The notes beneath the pieces were generated by a model that saw only the letters and a program-made list of their open reading frames with translations, made no database searches and was not told where the DNA came from. Positions 9,164 to 17,009 of a DNA stretch of 64,000 nucleotides are shown in pieces. Position 1 is the first letter of the stretch. Each line of letters starts with the position of its first letter. A program made the position numbers and the translations under genes. This DNA is from Pontibacillus chungwhensis BH030062. GTDB taxonomy: Bacteria; Bacillota; Bacilli; Bacillales; BH030062. The stretch is from positions 62,001-126,000 of the forward strand of contig NZ_AVBG01000006.1 in NCBI RefSeq assembly GCF_000770675.1, in the 5' to 3' direction.

Positions 9164-9661
9164 TTACGCTTTCGAATCAAACATCGAACGGTTTGATTCG
9201 CTTTTCGCTTGTTGTCCCTTTGGATTACCGTAATTCATATCCTTTGCTTGAGGCTGGATCATATTAAGCGTGAGATCTACGAACTGTAGCGACTGCTTTG
9301 TTAGTTCTGTATTGAGTTGTTCTTGTTCTTTTAACTGAGCAAGAACTGTTACGAATGACTCAAAAAGACCAGCTAACTCAAATTTTTCACTATCCTCAGG
9401 TAGCACAGACAGCATATTTGAAATAGTTTTCTCACTTGTTTGAGGAGAGTAAATCCGAAACCACTCCTCCACTAACTGGCCACGCTTATTCTCAATACCA
9501 TTAATACCTTGTATATGCTTTCGCTCTTCAACAAGCAAGGCTTGAAGCGTGTCGATGTCGTCTGGTTTTAGCGCTTCTGTTTTCTTTCTAGAGAGATTTA
9601 GTAAACTCTCATGTAAAGCATAGTGCTTTTTCATCACTTCCAAAATAGGTTGTACGGACAC
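9164..9661 (-). CDS. flgN: FlgN-family flagellar chaperone
   Basis: 165 residues, mostly helical, in the position of B. subtilis yvyG/flgN between flgM and flgK. FlgN proteins chaperone FlgK and FlgL to the export gate and aid filament assembly. The start is a GTG (codons for M-S-V-Q-P) eight bases after GGAGGGG. Sequence conservation in this family is low, so the call rests on synteny, size and helical content (ALLVEERKHIQGINGIE, LAQLKEQEQLNTELTKQ). Confidence 0.85.
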   Translation of the reverse strand: MSVQPILEVMKKHYALHESLLNLSRKKTEALKPDDIDTLQALLVEERKHIQGINGIENKRGQLVEEWFRIYSPQTSEKTISNMLSVLPEDSEKFELAGLFESFVTVLAQLKEQEQLNTELTKQSLQFVDLTLNMIQPQAKDMNYGNPKGQQAKSESNRSMFDSKA

Positions 9662-9677
9662 GTATCATGCCCCTCCT

Positions 9678-9941
9678 TTAGCGATTCTTCCAAAAGTTGA
9701 TCATCTTCTCTGCAGTTTGCTTCGCGTCAACCTGGTATTCACCCGAATTCACTTTTTGCTTCAATGCTTCTATATGCTGTTTGCGAGCCTCTTGGGCTTT
9801 CTGGTGTTCCTGCATTTGCTTCGCTTTATCGGAAATCTCTATTTTATCTTGTTTTGCGGATGTTTCCGCCGATTTCTGTTGATTTTGAATGTTCTTTTTG
9901 TAAGGGTTAAAGTTTGAATGATTTGGTCCATTAATTTTCAT
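9678..9941 (-). CDS. flgM: Anti-SigmaD factor FlgM
   Basis: 87 residues starting MKINGPNHSNFNPYKKN, followed by a Lys/Gln-rich unfolded region with KIEISDKAKQMQEH and the C-terminal SigmaD-binding segment (LKQKVNSGEYQVDAKQTAEKM, residues 63-83). FlgM holds SigmaD inactive until the hook-basal body is complete. The upstream GTG overlaps the Shine-Dalgarno; the ATG at 9941 follows AGAGGTGA by five bases. It heads the SigmaD-transcribed flgM-flgN-flgK-flgL run. Confidence 0.95.
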   Translation of the reverse strand: MKINGPNHSNFNPYKKNIQNQQKSAETSAKQDKIEISDKAKQMQEHQKAQEARKQHIEALKQKVNSGEYQVDAKQTAEKMINFWKNR

Positions 9942-9989
9942 TCCGCTCACCTCTCTATTATTTCGGTCCGTGTAAAGAGTCTACCCTTT

Positions 9990-10016
9990 ATATCGGCATA
10001 GAAACGGATTTGTTGA
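9990..10016 (-). promoter_or_regulatory. SigmaD promoter of flgM
   Basis: On the minus strand, TCAA (10016-10013), exactly 15 bases, then a perfect GCCGATAT (9997-9990). It sits about 50 bp upstream of flgM, between yvyF and flgM, and would give FlgM its usual autoregulatory loop through SigmaD. Confidence 0.88.
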
Positions 10017-10023
10017 GTGAGTC

Positions 10024-10425
10024 TTATTTCTCAAAATTGTAATATGTCGTTGCTTTATTATCTTCTCTCTTAAGACTTTCAACCTTTTCTTCCTGCTCGA
10101 GGTCACTTCGAATATCCTTTGAGCACTCACCACATATTTTACCATCTGAGATCAACGTTTGACACCGCTCACACGGATAAGCCAAATTCGGAAACATCGA
10201 TGTCCGTAACCGGTGCTCTTTCACAAACTTCATAATAAGGTCCCGGTCCACCCCAGTGGCGTTTGATACTTGATCAAGTGTGGCCGAGCGGTTCTTTTGC
10301 TTCCGTACATACTTATACACCAGATCAAACTGATTCTCTTCTTCTTTATAACAATCCTGGCAGATATCCTTCACATTTTTCACAAATAGCGCATTACAGC
10401 GCGTACAATTTGATAACTCTCCCAT
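10024..10425 (-). CDS. yvyF: YvyF-like flagellar operon protein with zinc-finger cysteines
   Basis: 133 residues. Two CxxC pairs near the N-terminus (CTRCNALF and CQDCYKE) and two further pairs near residues 100-120 (CERCQTL and CGECSKD) could bind zinc. Between them is a helix-turn-helix-like stretch (ATLDQVSNATGVDRDLIMKF, residues about 48-67). It occupies the position of B. subtilis yvyF upstream of flgM. A regulatory role is plausible from the domain layout but not shown. Confidence 0.88.
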   Translation of the reverse strand: MGELSNCTRCNALFVKNVKDICQDCYKEEENQFDLVYKYVRKQKNRSATLDQVSNATGVDRDLIMKFVKEHRLRTSMFPNLAYPCERCQTLISDGKICGECSKDIRSDLEQEEKVESLKREDNKATTYYNFEK

Positions 10426-10462
10426 AACCGTAGTCCTCCCTTTTTCTCTCTGTCTAGTTTTT

Positions 10463-10489
10463 ATATCGACAGTTTTTTGAGATTCGAAA
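10463..10489 (-). promoter_or_regulatory. Weak SigmaD-like promoter upstream of yvyF
   Basis: GTCGATAT lies on the minus strand (10470-10463), one base from the SigmaD -10 consensus. The -35 region 15 bases upstream is poor (TTTC). It could add flagellar control to yvyF, which otherwise follows the comF genes. Confidence 0.35.
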
Positions 10490-10500
10490 GGGATTTTTAG

Positions 10501-11166
10501 TTATCCACGGATTAACGTGTAAGACATGACGCTCGGCGCCCCCGCTTCTTTTAAGAGCTTTGCCGCATGCTGAAGCGTTCGTCCTGTTGTGTAGATATCA
10601 TCTATAAGCACTACTGGATGAGTAATAGAAGTTCTGATGGTGAAAGGATTATTTGTCGTCATTCGGTCATAACGAGATTTCTTCGATTGCTTTTCAGAAT
10701 AAACGCGACGCAAAGGATTTGCTGTTTCCAGAGGTAACATTCTAGCTAGAGCTTCCGACTGGTTAAAACCTCTTTCCGCAAAGCGTTCTTCTGAGAGAGG
10801 AATCGGAACAAGTACCGCTTCCTTAGATATTTTCAGAGCCTTAAACCGCTTCAAGAAATCCTCTTTGAATACATCAACGAGAATATAATCTCCGCGATAT
10901 TTCCATTTTGCGATCACATCTTTTAAAAAGTCATTATAACGATAAAGAGAAAGATTCCTCTCAAGAGGCGCCTCACCCCAGCGCTCACAGTCATGACAGA
11001 GCTCTCCTTCGTCCGTCTCACGCGAACACTTGGGGCAAGCAGGCCCCTTAAGAAGGTGCATCTCTTCCTTACAGCCCTCGCATAGCACCTCATTCCTCGG
11101 AAGTTGAAAAAGATTATTCCAGTTTAAGTCCTTAATAATTTCCTGATCACACCACAAACAATGCAT
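10501..11166 (-). CDS. comFC: Late competence protein ComFC (phosphoribosyltransferase-like)
   Basis: 221 residues. A zinc-ribbon N-terminus (CLWCDQEI, CEGCKEE, CPKCSRE, CHDCERW) precedes a type I phosphoribosyltransferase fold with the signature VVLIDDIYTTGRTLQHAAKL. ComFC is required for DNA uptake in transformation and works with the ComFA ATPase. Its ATG immediately abuts the comFA stop codon (TAG|ATG), with a strong Shine-Dalgarno inside comFA, so the two are translationally coupled. comFB, present between them in B. subtilis, is absent. Confidence 0.95.
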   Translation of the reverse strand: MHCLWCDQEIIKDLNWNNLFQLPRNEVLCEGCKEEMHLLKGPACPKCSRETDEGELCHDCERWGEAPLERNLSLYRYNDFLKDVIAKWKYRGDYILVDVFKEDFLKRFKALKISKEAVLVPIPLSEERFAERGFNQSEALARMLPLETANPLRRVYSEKQSKKSRYDRMTTNNPFTIRTSITHPVVLIDDIYTTGRTLQHAAKLLKEAGAPSVMSYTLIRG

Positions 11167-12585
11167 CTATTCCCCTCCCTTCTCAGCCAGCTTATTCATC
11201 TTCCGTATCGAATCACGAGCATTCACCATCGCATCAGACGCCCCGTCATGAAAGAAAACCACATCTCCATCAGGATCTTCCGGACTCCGCCCAGCTCGCC
11301 CCGCAATTTGAACAAGTGCGGCTTCATCAAAAACGTCATGACTAGCATCAAGCACAGCCACATCAATAGACGGAAACGTAACACCCCGCTCAAGGATCGT
11401 CGTTGTAATAAGAAGATCAACTTCCTCTTGTCGAAAGCGCCTAATTTTATTTTCACGATCAGGATCTTCACTATGAGCCGATATACTACCAGGTATTTCT
11501 CCCTTCAGTTTCTCTGCTTTTTCAATCGTTGGAGCAAAAAGAAGCACACGGCGATCCGCTTTTTTCTTCTCAATGAGCCATGTCTTTAAAGCTTTAGGAA
11601 CATTACGCTTTTTAAGATCAAAGCTCGCGTGAAAAACTGGAACTGGCAAAGGGTGCCCATGAAATCGTTGAGGAACAAAAACGGTAGGAAGAAGGTTAAG
11701 ATGTGAGCGAATTCTGAGGTCTAAACGAGGTGTAGCAGTGAGGTAAATAAGGGTAGCTTCAGGTTTCAGAGCTCTTGCCGTTGAGTAAGGCAGCATAGGA
11801 TCAGCGTGGTACGGAAAAGCATCCACTTCATCAATAATCATCACATCAAAAGCCCGAGCATAATAGAGCAACTGGTGAGTCGTAGCCAAGAGGAATTGAG
11901 CCCCCTCATCCACCTCCTCACTCCCACCATACCGAGCAACAATCGAAACATTAGGAAAAGCACTCTCAAACCGAGGCCTCAACTCCCTCACCACATCAGC
12001 CCTCGGCGTAGCAAGACACACCCGCTTCCCCTCCGCAAAAGCCCTCTCAAGCCCAGCAAACAACATCTCCGTCTTCCCCGCCCCACAAACAGCCCAAACA
12101 AGAAGATGAGACTGCCCATCAACAGCCTCCACAATCCGCTCAGAAGCAACACTTTGATACCACGAAAGCTCCCCCTCCCAAGCACAAGCCCTCTCCACAC
12201 GAGGAAAACCAACCAGCTGCCCCGACCAAATATACAAATAAGAACAACAAGACACCCGCCCCATCTGCACACACTTCCGACAATACACACAAGCCCCACC
12301 ACACCCACAAGGCCACGACGCAAAAAAACGCTGAACCCTATTTCCACAACGGTTACACGCATAATCGAAATGTTTCTTTGTAATAGCAGGGATTTTGATT
12401 AAATACTTATTTTCGAGAAGAGTATGTCGATCGTCAGGAAGCTGATGCTCAAGCAGAAGTTTACCAGAGAGGGATAAAGCATAAGGGGAGTTTTCATCAT
12501 GAGGATTATTAAAGTTCGGTGGAAAAACAGCAGAGAATCGCCTCTCAAACCGCCCATCCCACCAATTGATCAAACGTTTGATCAA
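11167..12585 (-). CDS. comFA: ATP-dependent DNA translocase ComFA
   Basis: 472 residues from a TTG start. An N-terminal four-cysteine zinc motif (CNRCGNRVQRF, later CVYCRKCVQMGR) is followed by helicase motifs: Walker A AVCGAGKTEM, DEVD box in MIIDEVDAF, TATPR, and the C-terminal motif QIAGRAGRSPEDPDGDV. ComFA drives single-stranded DNA import across the membrane during transformation. A longer open frame reaches 12726, but AAGGAGG lies just upstream of TTG at 12585 and family alignment fits that start. Codon use from about 11930 to 12360 is strongly biased to G and T on the coding strand, unlike both flanks. Confidence 0.93.
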   Translation of the reverse strand: MIKRLINWWDGRFERRFSAVFPPNFNNPHDENSPYALSLSGKLLLEHQLPDDRHTLLENKYLIKIPAITKKHFDYACNRCGNRVQRFFASWPCGCGGACVYCRKCVQMGRVSCCSYLYIWSGQLVGFPRVERACAWEGELSWYQSVASERIVEAVDGQSHLLVWAVCGAGKTEMLFAGLERAFAEGKRVCLATPRADVVRELRPRFESAFPNVSIVARYGGSEEVDEGAQFLLATTHQLLYYARAFDVMIIDEVDAFPYHADPMLPYSTARALKPEATLIYLTATPRLDLRIRSHLNLLPTVFVPQRFHGHPLPVPVFHASFDLKKRNVPKALKTWLIEKKKADRRVLLFAPTIEKAEKLKGEIPGSISAHSEDPDRENKIRRFRQEEVDLLITTTILERGVTFPSIDVAVLDASHDVFDEAALVQIAGRAGRSPEDPDGDVVFFHDGASDAMVNARDSIRKMNKLAEKGGE

Positions 12586-12798
12586 GAGAATTCCTCCTTT
12601 TAAATAAAGAGTTTTGTAGTTATAAAGTGGATTGCAATTGAAAAATGAAACGTTCTTACAGATGTTTGGATGAATGTAGTCACATGGAAGGAAGAATGGT
12701 GACTTTGATTGGAGGAGTTTCATCAAGTATTTAGTCTCGCTAAGGTTTGGAAGATAAAAGCGGATAATTCAGAGGAGCCGTTAACCAAAATAAAGCCA

Positions 12799-12991
12799 GG
12801 GGTGGCTGCGGGACTGCAAGACTCCCGCGGGAAAGGAGCCTAGGCAAGACCCCACAGAGAGCGAAAGCGAACGAGGAGGCTATAAAAGAAAGAGGAAGTT
12901 CGACTAATAACGTCACGTCCTGTGACAACGTCGAACGACCCCACCTCGTGTGGGGCCGCCCGCGGAAAGCGAGTCGTTCCCCAGCCACCCC
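12799..12991. repeat. GC-rich palindromic Bacillaceae repeat element, copy 1
   Basis: 193 bp bounded by an inverted repeat, GGGGTGGCTG at the left and CAGCCACCCC at the right. Inside are the blocks GACTCCCGCGGGAAAG, CGAACGAGGAGGCT and CCGCGGAAAGCGAGTCG, which I recognise as a dispersed hairpin element common between genes in Bacillaceae. This copy contains an extra inner hairpin (GTTCGAC...GTCGAAC) and CCCCAC-loop-GTGGGG. It lies between comFA and degV. The open frame across it is a by-product of GC richness. A second copy is at 29667-29795. Confidence 0.85.
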
Positions 12992-13019
12992 AAGCACTCA
13001 ACAAAAGCAACGGCTCACT

Positions 13020-13862
13020 CTATTTCTCAAACCACCCAATACCAAGCGCACCCTCACCCAGATGCGTCCCAATAACAGGCCCAAAATAACTAAGCCCAAA
13101 CTCAACATGCGGATACTTCTCCTGAAGCTCATCCAAAATCTCCTGAGCATCCTCTTCACGATTCGCATGAATAATCGTTGCCTTCATCGGCTCACCCTTA
13201 TCAGCAACCTCTTCAAACAAGCCCTTCACACGCTTCACTGCCTTCTTACGCGTACGAATCTTTTCAAACGGAACAATGACTTTATCCACGAAATGAAGTA
13301 CTGGCTTCACTTGAAGTAAACTACCCACAATCGCTTGAGCACCATTCAGACGCCCTCCGCGATGCAGGTGAGATAGATCATCTACCATAAAGTAAGCGCG
13401 TATGGAAGATTTCATCTCATTCATTCGCGTCATGATTTGTTCAGGCGTTGCACCATTATCAGCCATTTCAGCCGCTTCTAACACGTAAAAGCCCTGAACC
13501 ATACAGCTAATTTCAGAATCAAAAACGTGAAGGTCAATGGAATCAACCATATCATCAGCACTTGCGATCGCCTGATACGTTCCACTGATGCCACTTGAAA
13601 GTGTGATCGCCACAACGGCATCATACTCAGCAGATAACTCTTCCAATTTATTCGTCACAACACCAATAGAAGGCTGAGACGTTTTCGGTAACTCCTGAGC
13701 ACCACGTACCATGTCGTAGAAATCACCAGTAGATAGATCAACTTCCTCTCGGTACGTTTCACCACCAATTGTCACGCTCAGGGGAACCATATGGATGTTC
13801 CAGCGGTCACGAAGTTCCTGAGGGATGTAAGCCGTACTATCGGTTAAGATCGCTGTTTTCAT
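13020..13862 (-). CDS. degV: DegV family fatty-acid-binding protein
   Basis: 280 residues. DegV-fold signatures: the N-terminal TAILTDSTAYIP, VVAITLSSGISGTYQAI, and LSHLHRGGRLNGAQAIVGSLLQ near residue 155. Proteins of this family bind long-chain fatty acids, and some (FakB) deliver them to a kinase for phosphorylation. It is syntenic with B. subtilis yviA/degV next to degU. The open frame extends seven codons further, but the ATG at 13862 lies nine bases after AAAGGGAG and aligns with family starts. The last ~45 codons are rich in C-ending codons on the plus-strand sense (A+C skew). Confidence 0.93.
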   Translation of the reverse strand: MKTAILTDSTAYIPQELRDRWNIHMVPLSVTIGGETYREEVDLSTGDFYDMVRGAQELPKTSQPSIGVVTNKLEELSAEYDAVVAITLSSGISGTYQAIASADDMVDSIDLHVFDSEISCMVQGFYVLEAAEMADNGATPEQIMTRMNEMKSSIRAYFMVDDLSHLHRGGRLNGAQAIVGSLLQVKPVLHFVDKVIVPFEKIRTRKKAVKRVKGLFEEVADKGEPMKATIIHANREEDAQEILDELQEKYPHVEFGLSYFGPVIGTHLGEGALGIGWFEK

Positions 13863-14033
13863 CTTATCGTACTCCCTTTTCATTTAAATAATTTCAATTA
13901 TGTATAACCTATGGAAGTTGTCTAATCGTTATGAAAAAACGGTATAACTACCCTCATTCTACCGCAACTCAACACCCATTGCACCCTCTAAATTAAAGTC
14001 TCTCATCCCCTTTACCACAGCACAGAACCACAG

Positions 14034-14083
14034 CGTGCCAGACACCCTGCACCTTGATAAAGCACTAAATGGTGTCAGGCACC
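14034..14083. repeat. REP-like array, 2 cores 37 bp apart
   Basis: Cores CGTGCCAGACACC at 14034 and GGTGTCAGGCACC at 14071. Start-to-start distance is exactly 37 bp. It lies between degV and the degU terminator and is the only such array in the first 33 kb. Confidence 0.9.
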
Positions 14084-14124
14084 CTTCACTTCAATCAAGC
14101 GTCAAACTCCTTCGAAAACGATAA

Positions 14125-14157
14125 AAGGCTCTGGAACCGACTAGGTTCTAGAGCCTT
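14125..14157 (-). terminator. Terminator downstream of degU
   Basis: Inverted repeat AAGGCTCTGGAACC / GGTTCTAGAGCCTT with one mismatched or wobble pair, followed on the minus strand by a T run. It ends the degS-degU transcript. Confidence 0.85.
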
Positions 14158-14173
14158 CCTTGTACTTCTATAT

Positions 14174-14869
14174 TTAAAGTACCTCAACCCAACCATTCTT
14201 AATCGCTGTCACAACAGCCTGGGTGCGGTCGTTTACGTTCATTTTCTGCAAGATGTTACTTACGTGGTTTTTAACCGTCTTCTCGCTAATATAAAGGGAC
14301 TCGGCTACGCCACGGTTACTCTTACCATCCGCTAGCAGTTGAAGAACTTCACACTCACGGCGTGTAAGTAAGTGAAGGGGCTTACGATATTCAATCGTAC
14401 GGCTTTGTTGACTACTAGTGCTACCGCCGCGTCCGCCTTCTTCAGAAAGACGACGATATTCTTTAACAAGGTTGTGCGTTACTCTTGGGTGTAGGTAAGA
14501 ACCACCTTCACTTACCACTTTAATCGCTTCAATTAGGGCGTCAGAATCCATCTCTTTTAGAAGGTAACCTTGTGCACCTGTCTTTAAAGCATGCGTTACA
14601 TAGTTCTCATCATCATGAATGGAAAGAATGATGACTTTCATATCTGGGTATTTTGCAATTAATTCGGCCGTTGCTTGTACACCGTTCATTTGTGGCATAT
14701 TAATGTCCATTAGCACAACGTCTGGACGATGTTCTGCTACTAAGCTTCCCGCAGATTCACCATCGTCTCCTTCTGCAACTACATTAAATGATGGTTCAAA
14801 TTCTAAAATTCGCTTTACACCTTCACGAAATAATTTATGGTCGTCTATTAATACTATATTCGTATTCAT
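14174..14869 (-). CDS. degU: Response regulator DegU
   Basis: 231 residues. The receiver domain has the acidic pair in [13 protein letters not shown], phospho-acceptor Asp55 in [10 protein letters not shown] and Lys in [10 protein letters not shown]. The C-terminal LuxR-type helix-turn-helix is [18 protein letters not shown] to [15 protein letters not shown]. DegU controls degradative enzymes, motility, competence and biofilm genes in B. subtilis, depending on phosphorylation by DegS. The degS gene lies immediately upstream on the same strand, separated by 176 bp. Confidence 0.97.
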   Translation of the reverse strand: MNTNIVLIDDHKLFREGVKRILEFEPSFNVVAEGDDGESAGSLVAEHRPDVVLMDINMPQMNGVQATAELIAKYPDMKVIILSIHDDENYVTHALKTGAQGYLLKEMDSDALIEAIKVVSEGGSYLHPRVTHNLVKEYRRLSEEGGRGGSTSSQQSRTIEYRKPLHLLTRRECEVLQLLADGKSNRGVAESLYISEKTVKNHVSNILQKMNVNDRTQAVVTAIKNGWVEVL

Positions 14870-15045
14870 GGCTCGAGCCTCCCGTGTCCATTATCCATTT
14901 ATTTTACTATTTTATTAAACTATGATCCTTAAACAATACCTGTCGCGTCACACAATCGCCTCGGATGGGAATACTAATCACTTATTCGTAACCATTACTT
15001 TTTTTCTATTATAATACAAAAAGTTGGTAGAATATAGTTTTCTAT

Positions 15046-16182
15046 TTAGTTCAGAGGAACTTGGATCATAATGATCGTTCCAGATCCTAGTTTGGAATCG
15101 ATTGATATCTCTCCCTCTAGCATCTCTACCCTTTCTTTCATGCCAACAAGCCCAAATGACTTCTCTTTCTTTTGGCTTGTGTCGAAACCTTGTCCATCAT
15201 CTTTTACAATAATGTTTACAAGGGAGCGCTTCAGTTCGAATTTCACTTCGATTTTAGAAGCCTCTGCGTGTTTCACAGCATTCTGGACTGCCTCTTGTAC
15301 GAGTCGAAATAGTGCTACTTCGTATTTAGGATCAAGACGCTTGTCTTCTCCATAAGCTGTGAACGGTATTTCCATATTATTGTATTCTTCAATTGTGCCT
15401 AAGTATTTTTTTAGCGTTGGTACTAACCCTAAATCATCTAAGGCCATCGGTCTTAAATCGTAAATGATGCGACGCACTTCATAAAGCGCTGACCGAACCA
15501 TGCCACGCACTTCCTTAATTTCTTTAAGAGCCTCATTAACGCCCCTCTGCCTGAAAGTCCGATCGATTAAGTCAGAACGAAGCATAACGTTTGCGAGCAT
15601 TTGAGCTGGGCCGTCGTGGATTTCCCTCGATAAACGACGACGCTCTTCTTCTTGAGCTTCAATAATTTGAAGACCAAATGCTTGCTTCTCCTTCGCATCC
15701 TCCAATGCCTCTGACACTTGTCTAAAGTCGTCATTTAAGTAGTTAAGAACAACTGATATCTTCCCACCTAATGCATCGGCACGTTCGACCGTATCTTCAA
15801 GTTTTCTTAAGCGACGTTCTAATTCATCTCTTCGCTGCCGAAGTTGTTTTTCCTGCTCACGCTTAACGGAAAGCTGCATTTGGAGTTGATGCGTCTGTTC
15901 ATACACTTCGCGAATTTCCTGCTCAGAGTAACGGTCGAAATGTTTACTAACTTCCGATAATCGCATTCTTGAGAAACGCACTTGTCGTTCAAGCGTATCT
16001 CCCGCATCTATAATTTCAACAACTTGTGTTTTCGTGTCTTTCAGTTCACGATCAAGCTGTTCGAACTCATTTCGGGACTGCTCGCCGATTTGAAATATTT
16101 CATCTTTACTATTCGTCACAGTATCGATCATCTCTTGGATGATGGAATCAAGTGCTTTTTCACCAATTTTACTCTCCGGCAT
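15046..16182 (-). CDS. degS: Sensor histidine kinase DegS
   Basis: 378 residues with no membrane segments, as expected for cytoplasmic DegS. The N-terminal half is coiled coil (about residues 45-175). The HisKA_3 box RRLSREIHDGPAQMLANVM places the phosphorylated His at residue 189, the same number as in B. subtilis. The ATPase domain has QEAVQNAVKHA and KDDGQGFD. GGAGGAG precedes the start. It phosphorylates DegU encoded next. yvyE is divergent, also as in B. subtilis. Confidence 0.97.
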   Translation of the reverse strand: MPESKIGEKALDSIIQEMIDTVTNSKDEIFQIGEQSRNEFEQLDRELKDTKTQVVEIIDAGDTLERQVRFSRMRLSEVSKHFDRYSEQEIREVYEQTHQLQMQLSVKREQEKQLRQRRDELERRLRKLEDTVERADALGGKISVVLNYLNDDFRQVSEALEDAKEKQAFGLQIIEAQEEERRRLSREIHDGPAQMLANVMLRSDLIDRTFRQRGVNEALKEIKEVRGMVRSALYEVRRIIYDLRPMALDDLGLVPTLKKYLGTIEEYNNMEIPFTAYGEDKRLDPKYEVALFRLVQEAVQNAVKHAEASKIEVKFELKRSLVNIIVKDDGQGFDTSQKKEKSFGLVGMKERVEMLEGEISIDSKLGSGTIIMIQVPLN

Positions 16183-16354
16183 AAAACGTCTCCTCCATCT
16201 ATGTTCACATACTCATTCGTTTGGCCCATGTCTATTTTTGGGGGTAATTCTAAAAAAAGTTGAAATTCATCTATATTTTGGCAATAACGGTCAATATCGT
16301 TTGCCGTTCGACATCTACATCTTTATAATGAAGTTTTAGGAGGTTAAATGCAAG

Positions 16355-17005
16355 ATGCTAAACAATTATCTTACAGTAAATGGTGAAGGATTTGAAGAAA
16401 TTGTTATACAGAAGTCTCGTTTTATTGGGTATGTAAAGCGTGTAGAAACAGAAGAAGAAGCTAAAGCATTTGTACAAGAAATTAAGAAAAAACATAGTAA
16501 TGCCACTCATAACTGCTCCGCTTATATGGTGGGAGAACACGATCAAATACAAAAAGCACACGATGACGGTGAACCTAGCGGAACCGCTGGCGTGCCTATA
16601 CTAGATGTTTTGAAGAAAAAAGGATTAAAAGATACTGCCGTAGTCGTTACCCGTTACTTCGGGGGAATTAAACTTGGTGCAGGAGGATTAATTCGCGCTT
16701 ATTCAGGCGCGACATCTCAAGCTCTTGAAACAACTGGCATTGTTAGGCGCCAGTTGATGCGCACAATGAAAGTAACTGCAGACTATACACTTCTTGGCAA
16801 GGTCGAAAATGAGCTCCGAAACAGTCAATATGCCTTGAAGGGGATTAATTACCTTGAACACGTGGAATTAGAAGTATATGTAGTCGAAGGTGAAGAAGAT
16901 GTGTTTACATCTTGGATGGTCGACTTAACAAGCGGCCAGGCTGAGATCACTCAAGAGGAAGTTTCCTATATGGAAACGGATGTCACGACTGAAAAAGGAG
17001 ACTAA
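16355..17005 (+). CDS. yvyE: YvyE / YigZ (IMPACT family) protein
   Basis: 216 residues. The UPF0029/IMPACT signatures are clear: KSRFIGYVKRVETEEEAKAF, then NCSAYMVGE and the conserved DDGEPSGTAGVPILDVL, followed by VVVTRYFGGIKLGAGGLIRAYS (split across residues 92-113). IMPACT-type proteins are linked to translation or tRNA/ribosome-related functions, but the bacterial role is not settled. It diverges from degS and is followed by an overlapping LCP gene frame, as in B. subtilis (yvyE-tagU). Confidence 0.93.
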   Translation: MLNNYLTVNGEGFEEIVIQKSRFIGYVKRVETEEEAKAFVQEIKKKHSNATHNCSAYMVGEHDQIQKAHDDGEPSGTAGVPILDVLKKKGLKDTAVVVTRYFGGIKLGAGGLIRAYSGATSQALETTGIVRRQLMRTMKVTADYTLLGKVENELRNSQYALKGINYLEHVELEVYVVEGEEDVFTSWMVDLTSGQAEITQEEVSYMETDVTTEKGD

Positions 17006-17009
17006 ATTC

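Noticed and set aside
11806-12402. 198-residue plus-strand frame opposite comFA
   Set aside because: It is a product of the strong A+C skew in this stretch, which removes stop codons. The composition of the translation (Pro, His, Thr, Arg, Ser) is unnatural and comFA is clearly coding on the other strand.
12740-12997. 85-residue open frame on the minus strand
   Set aside because: It lies across the GC-rich palindromic element, has no ribosome site and encodes a low-complexity product. The GC-rich repeat explains the open frame.
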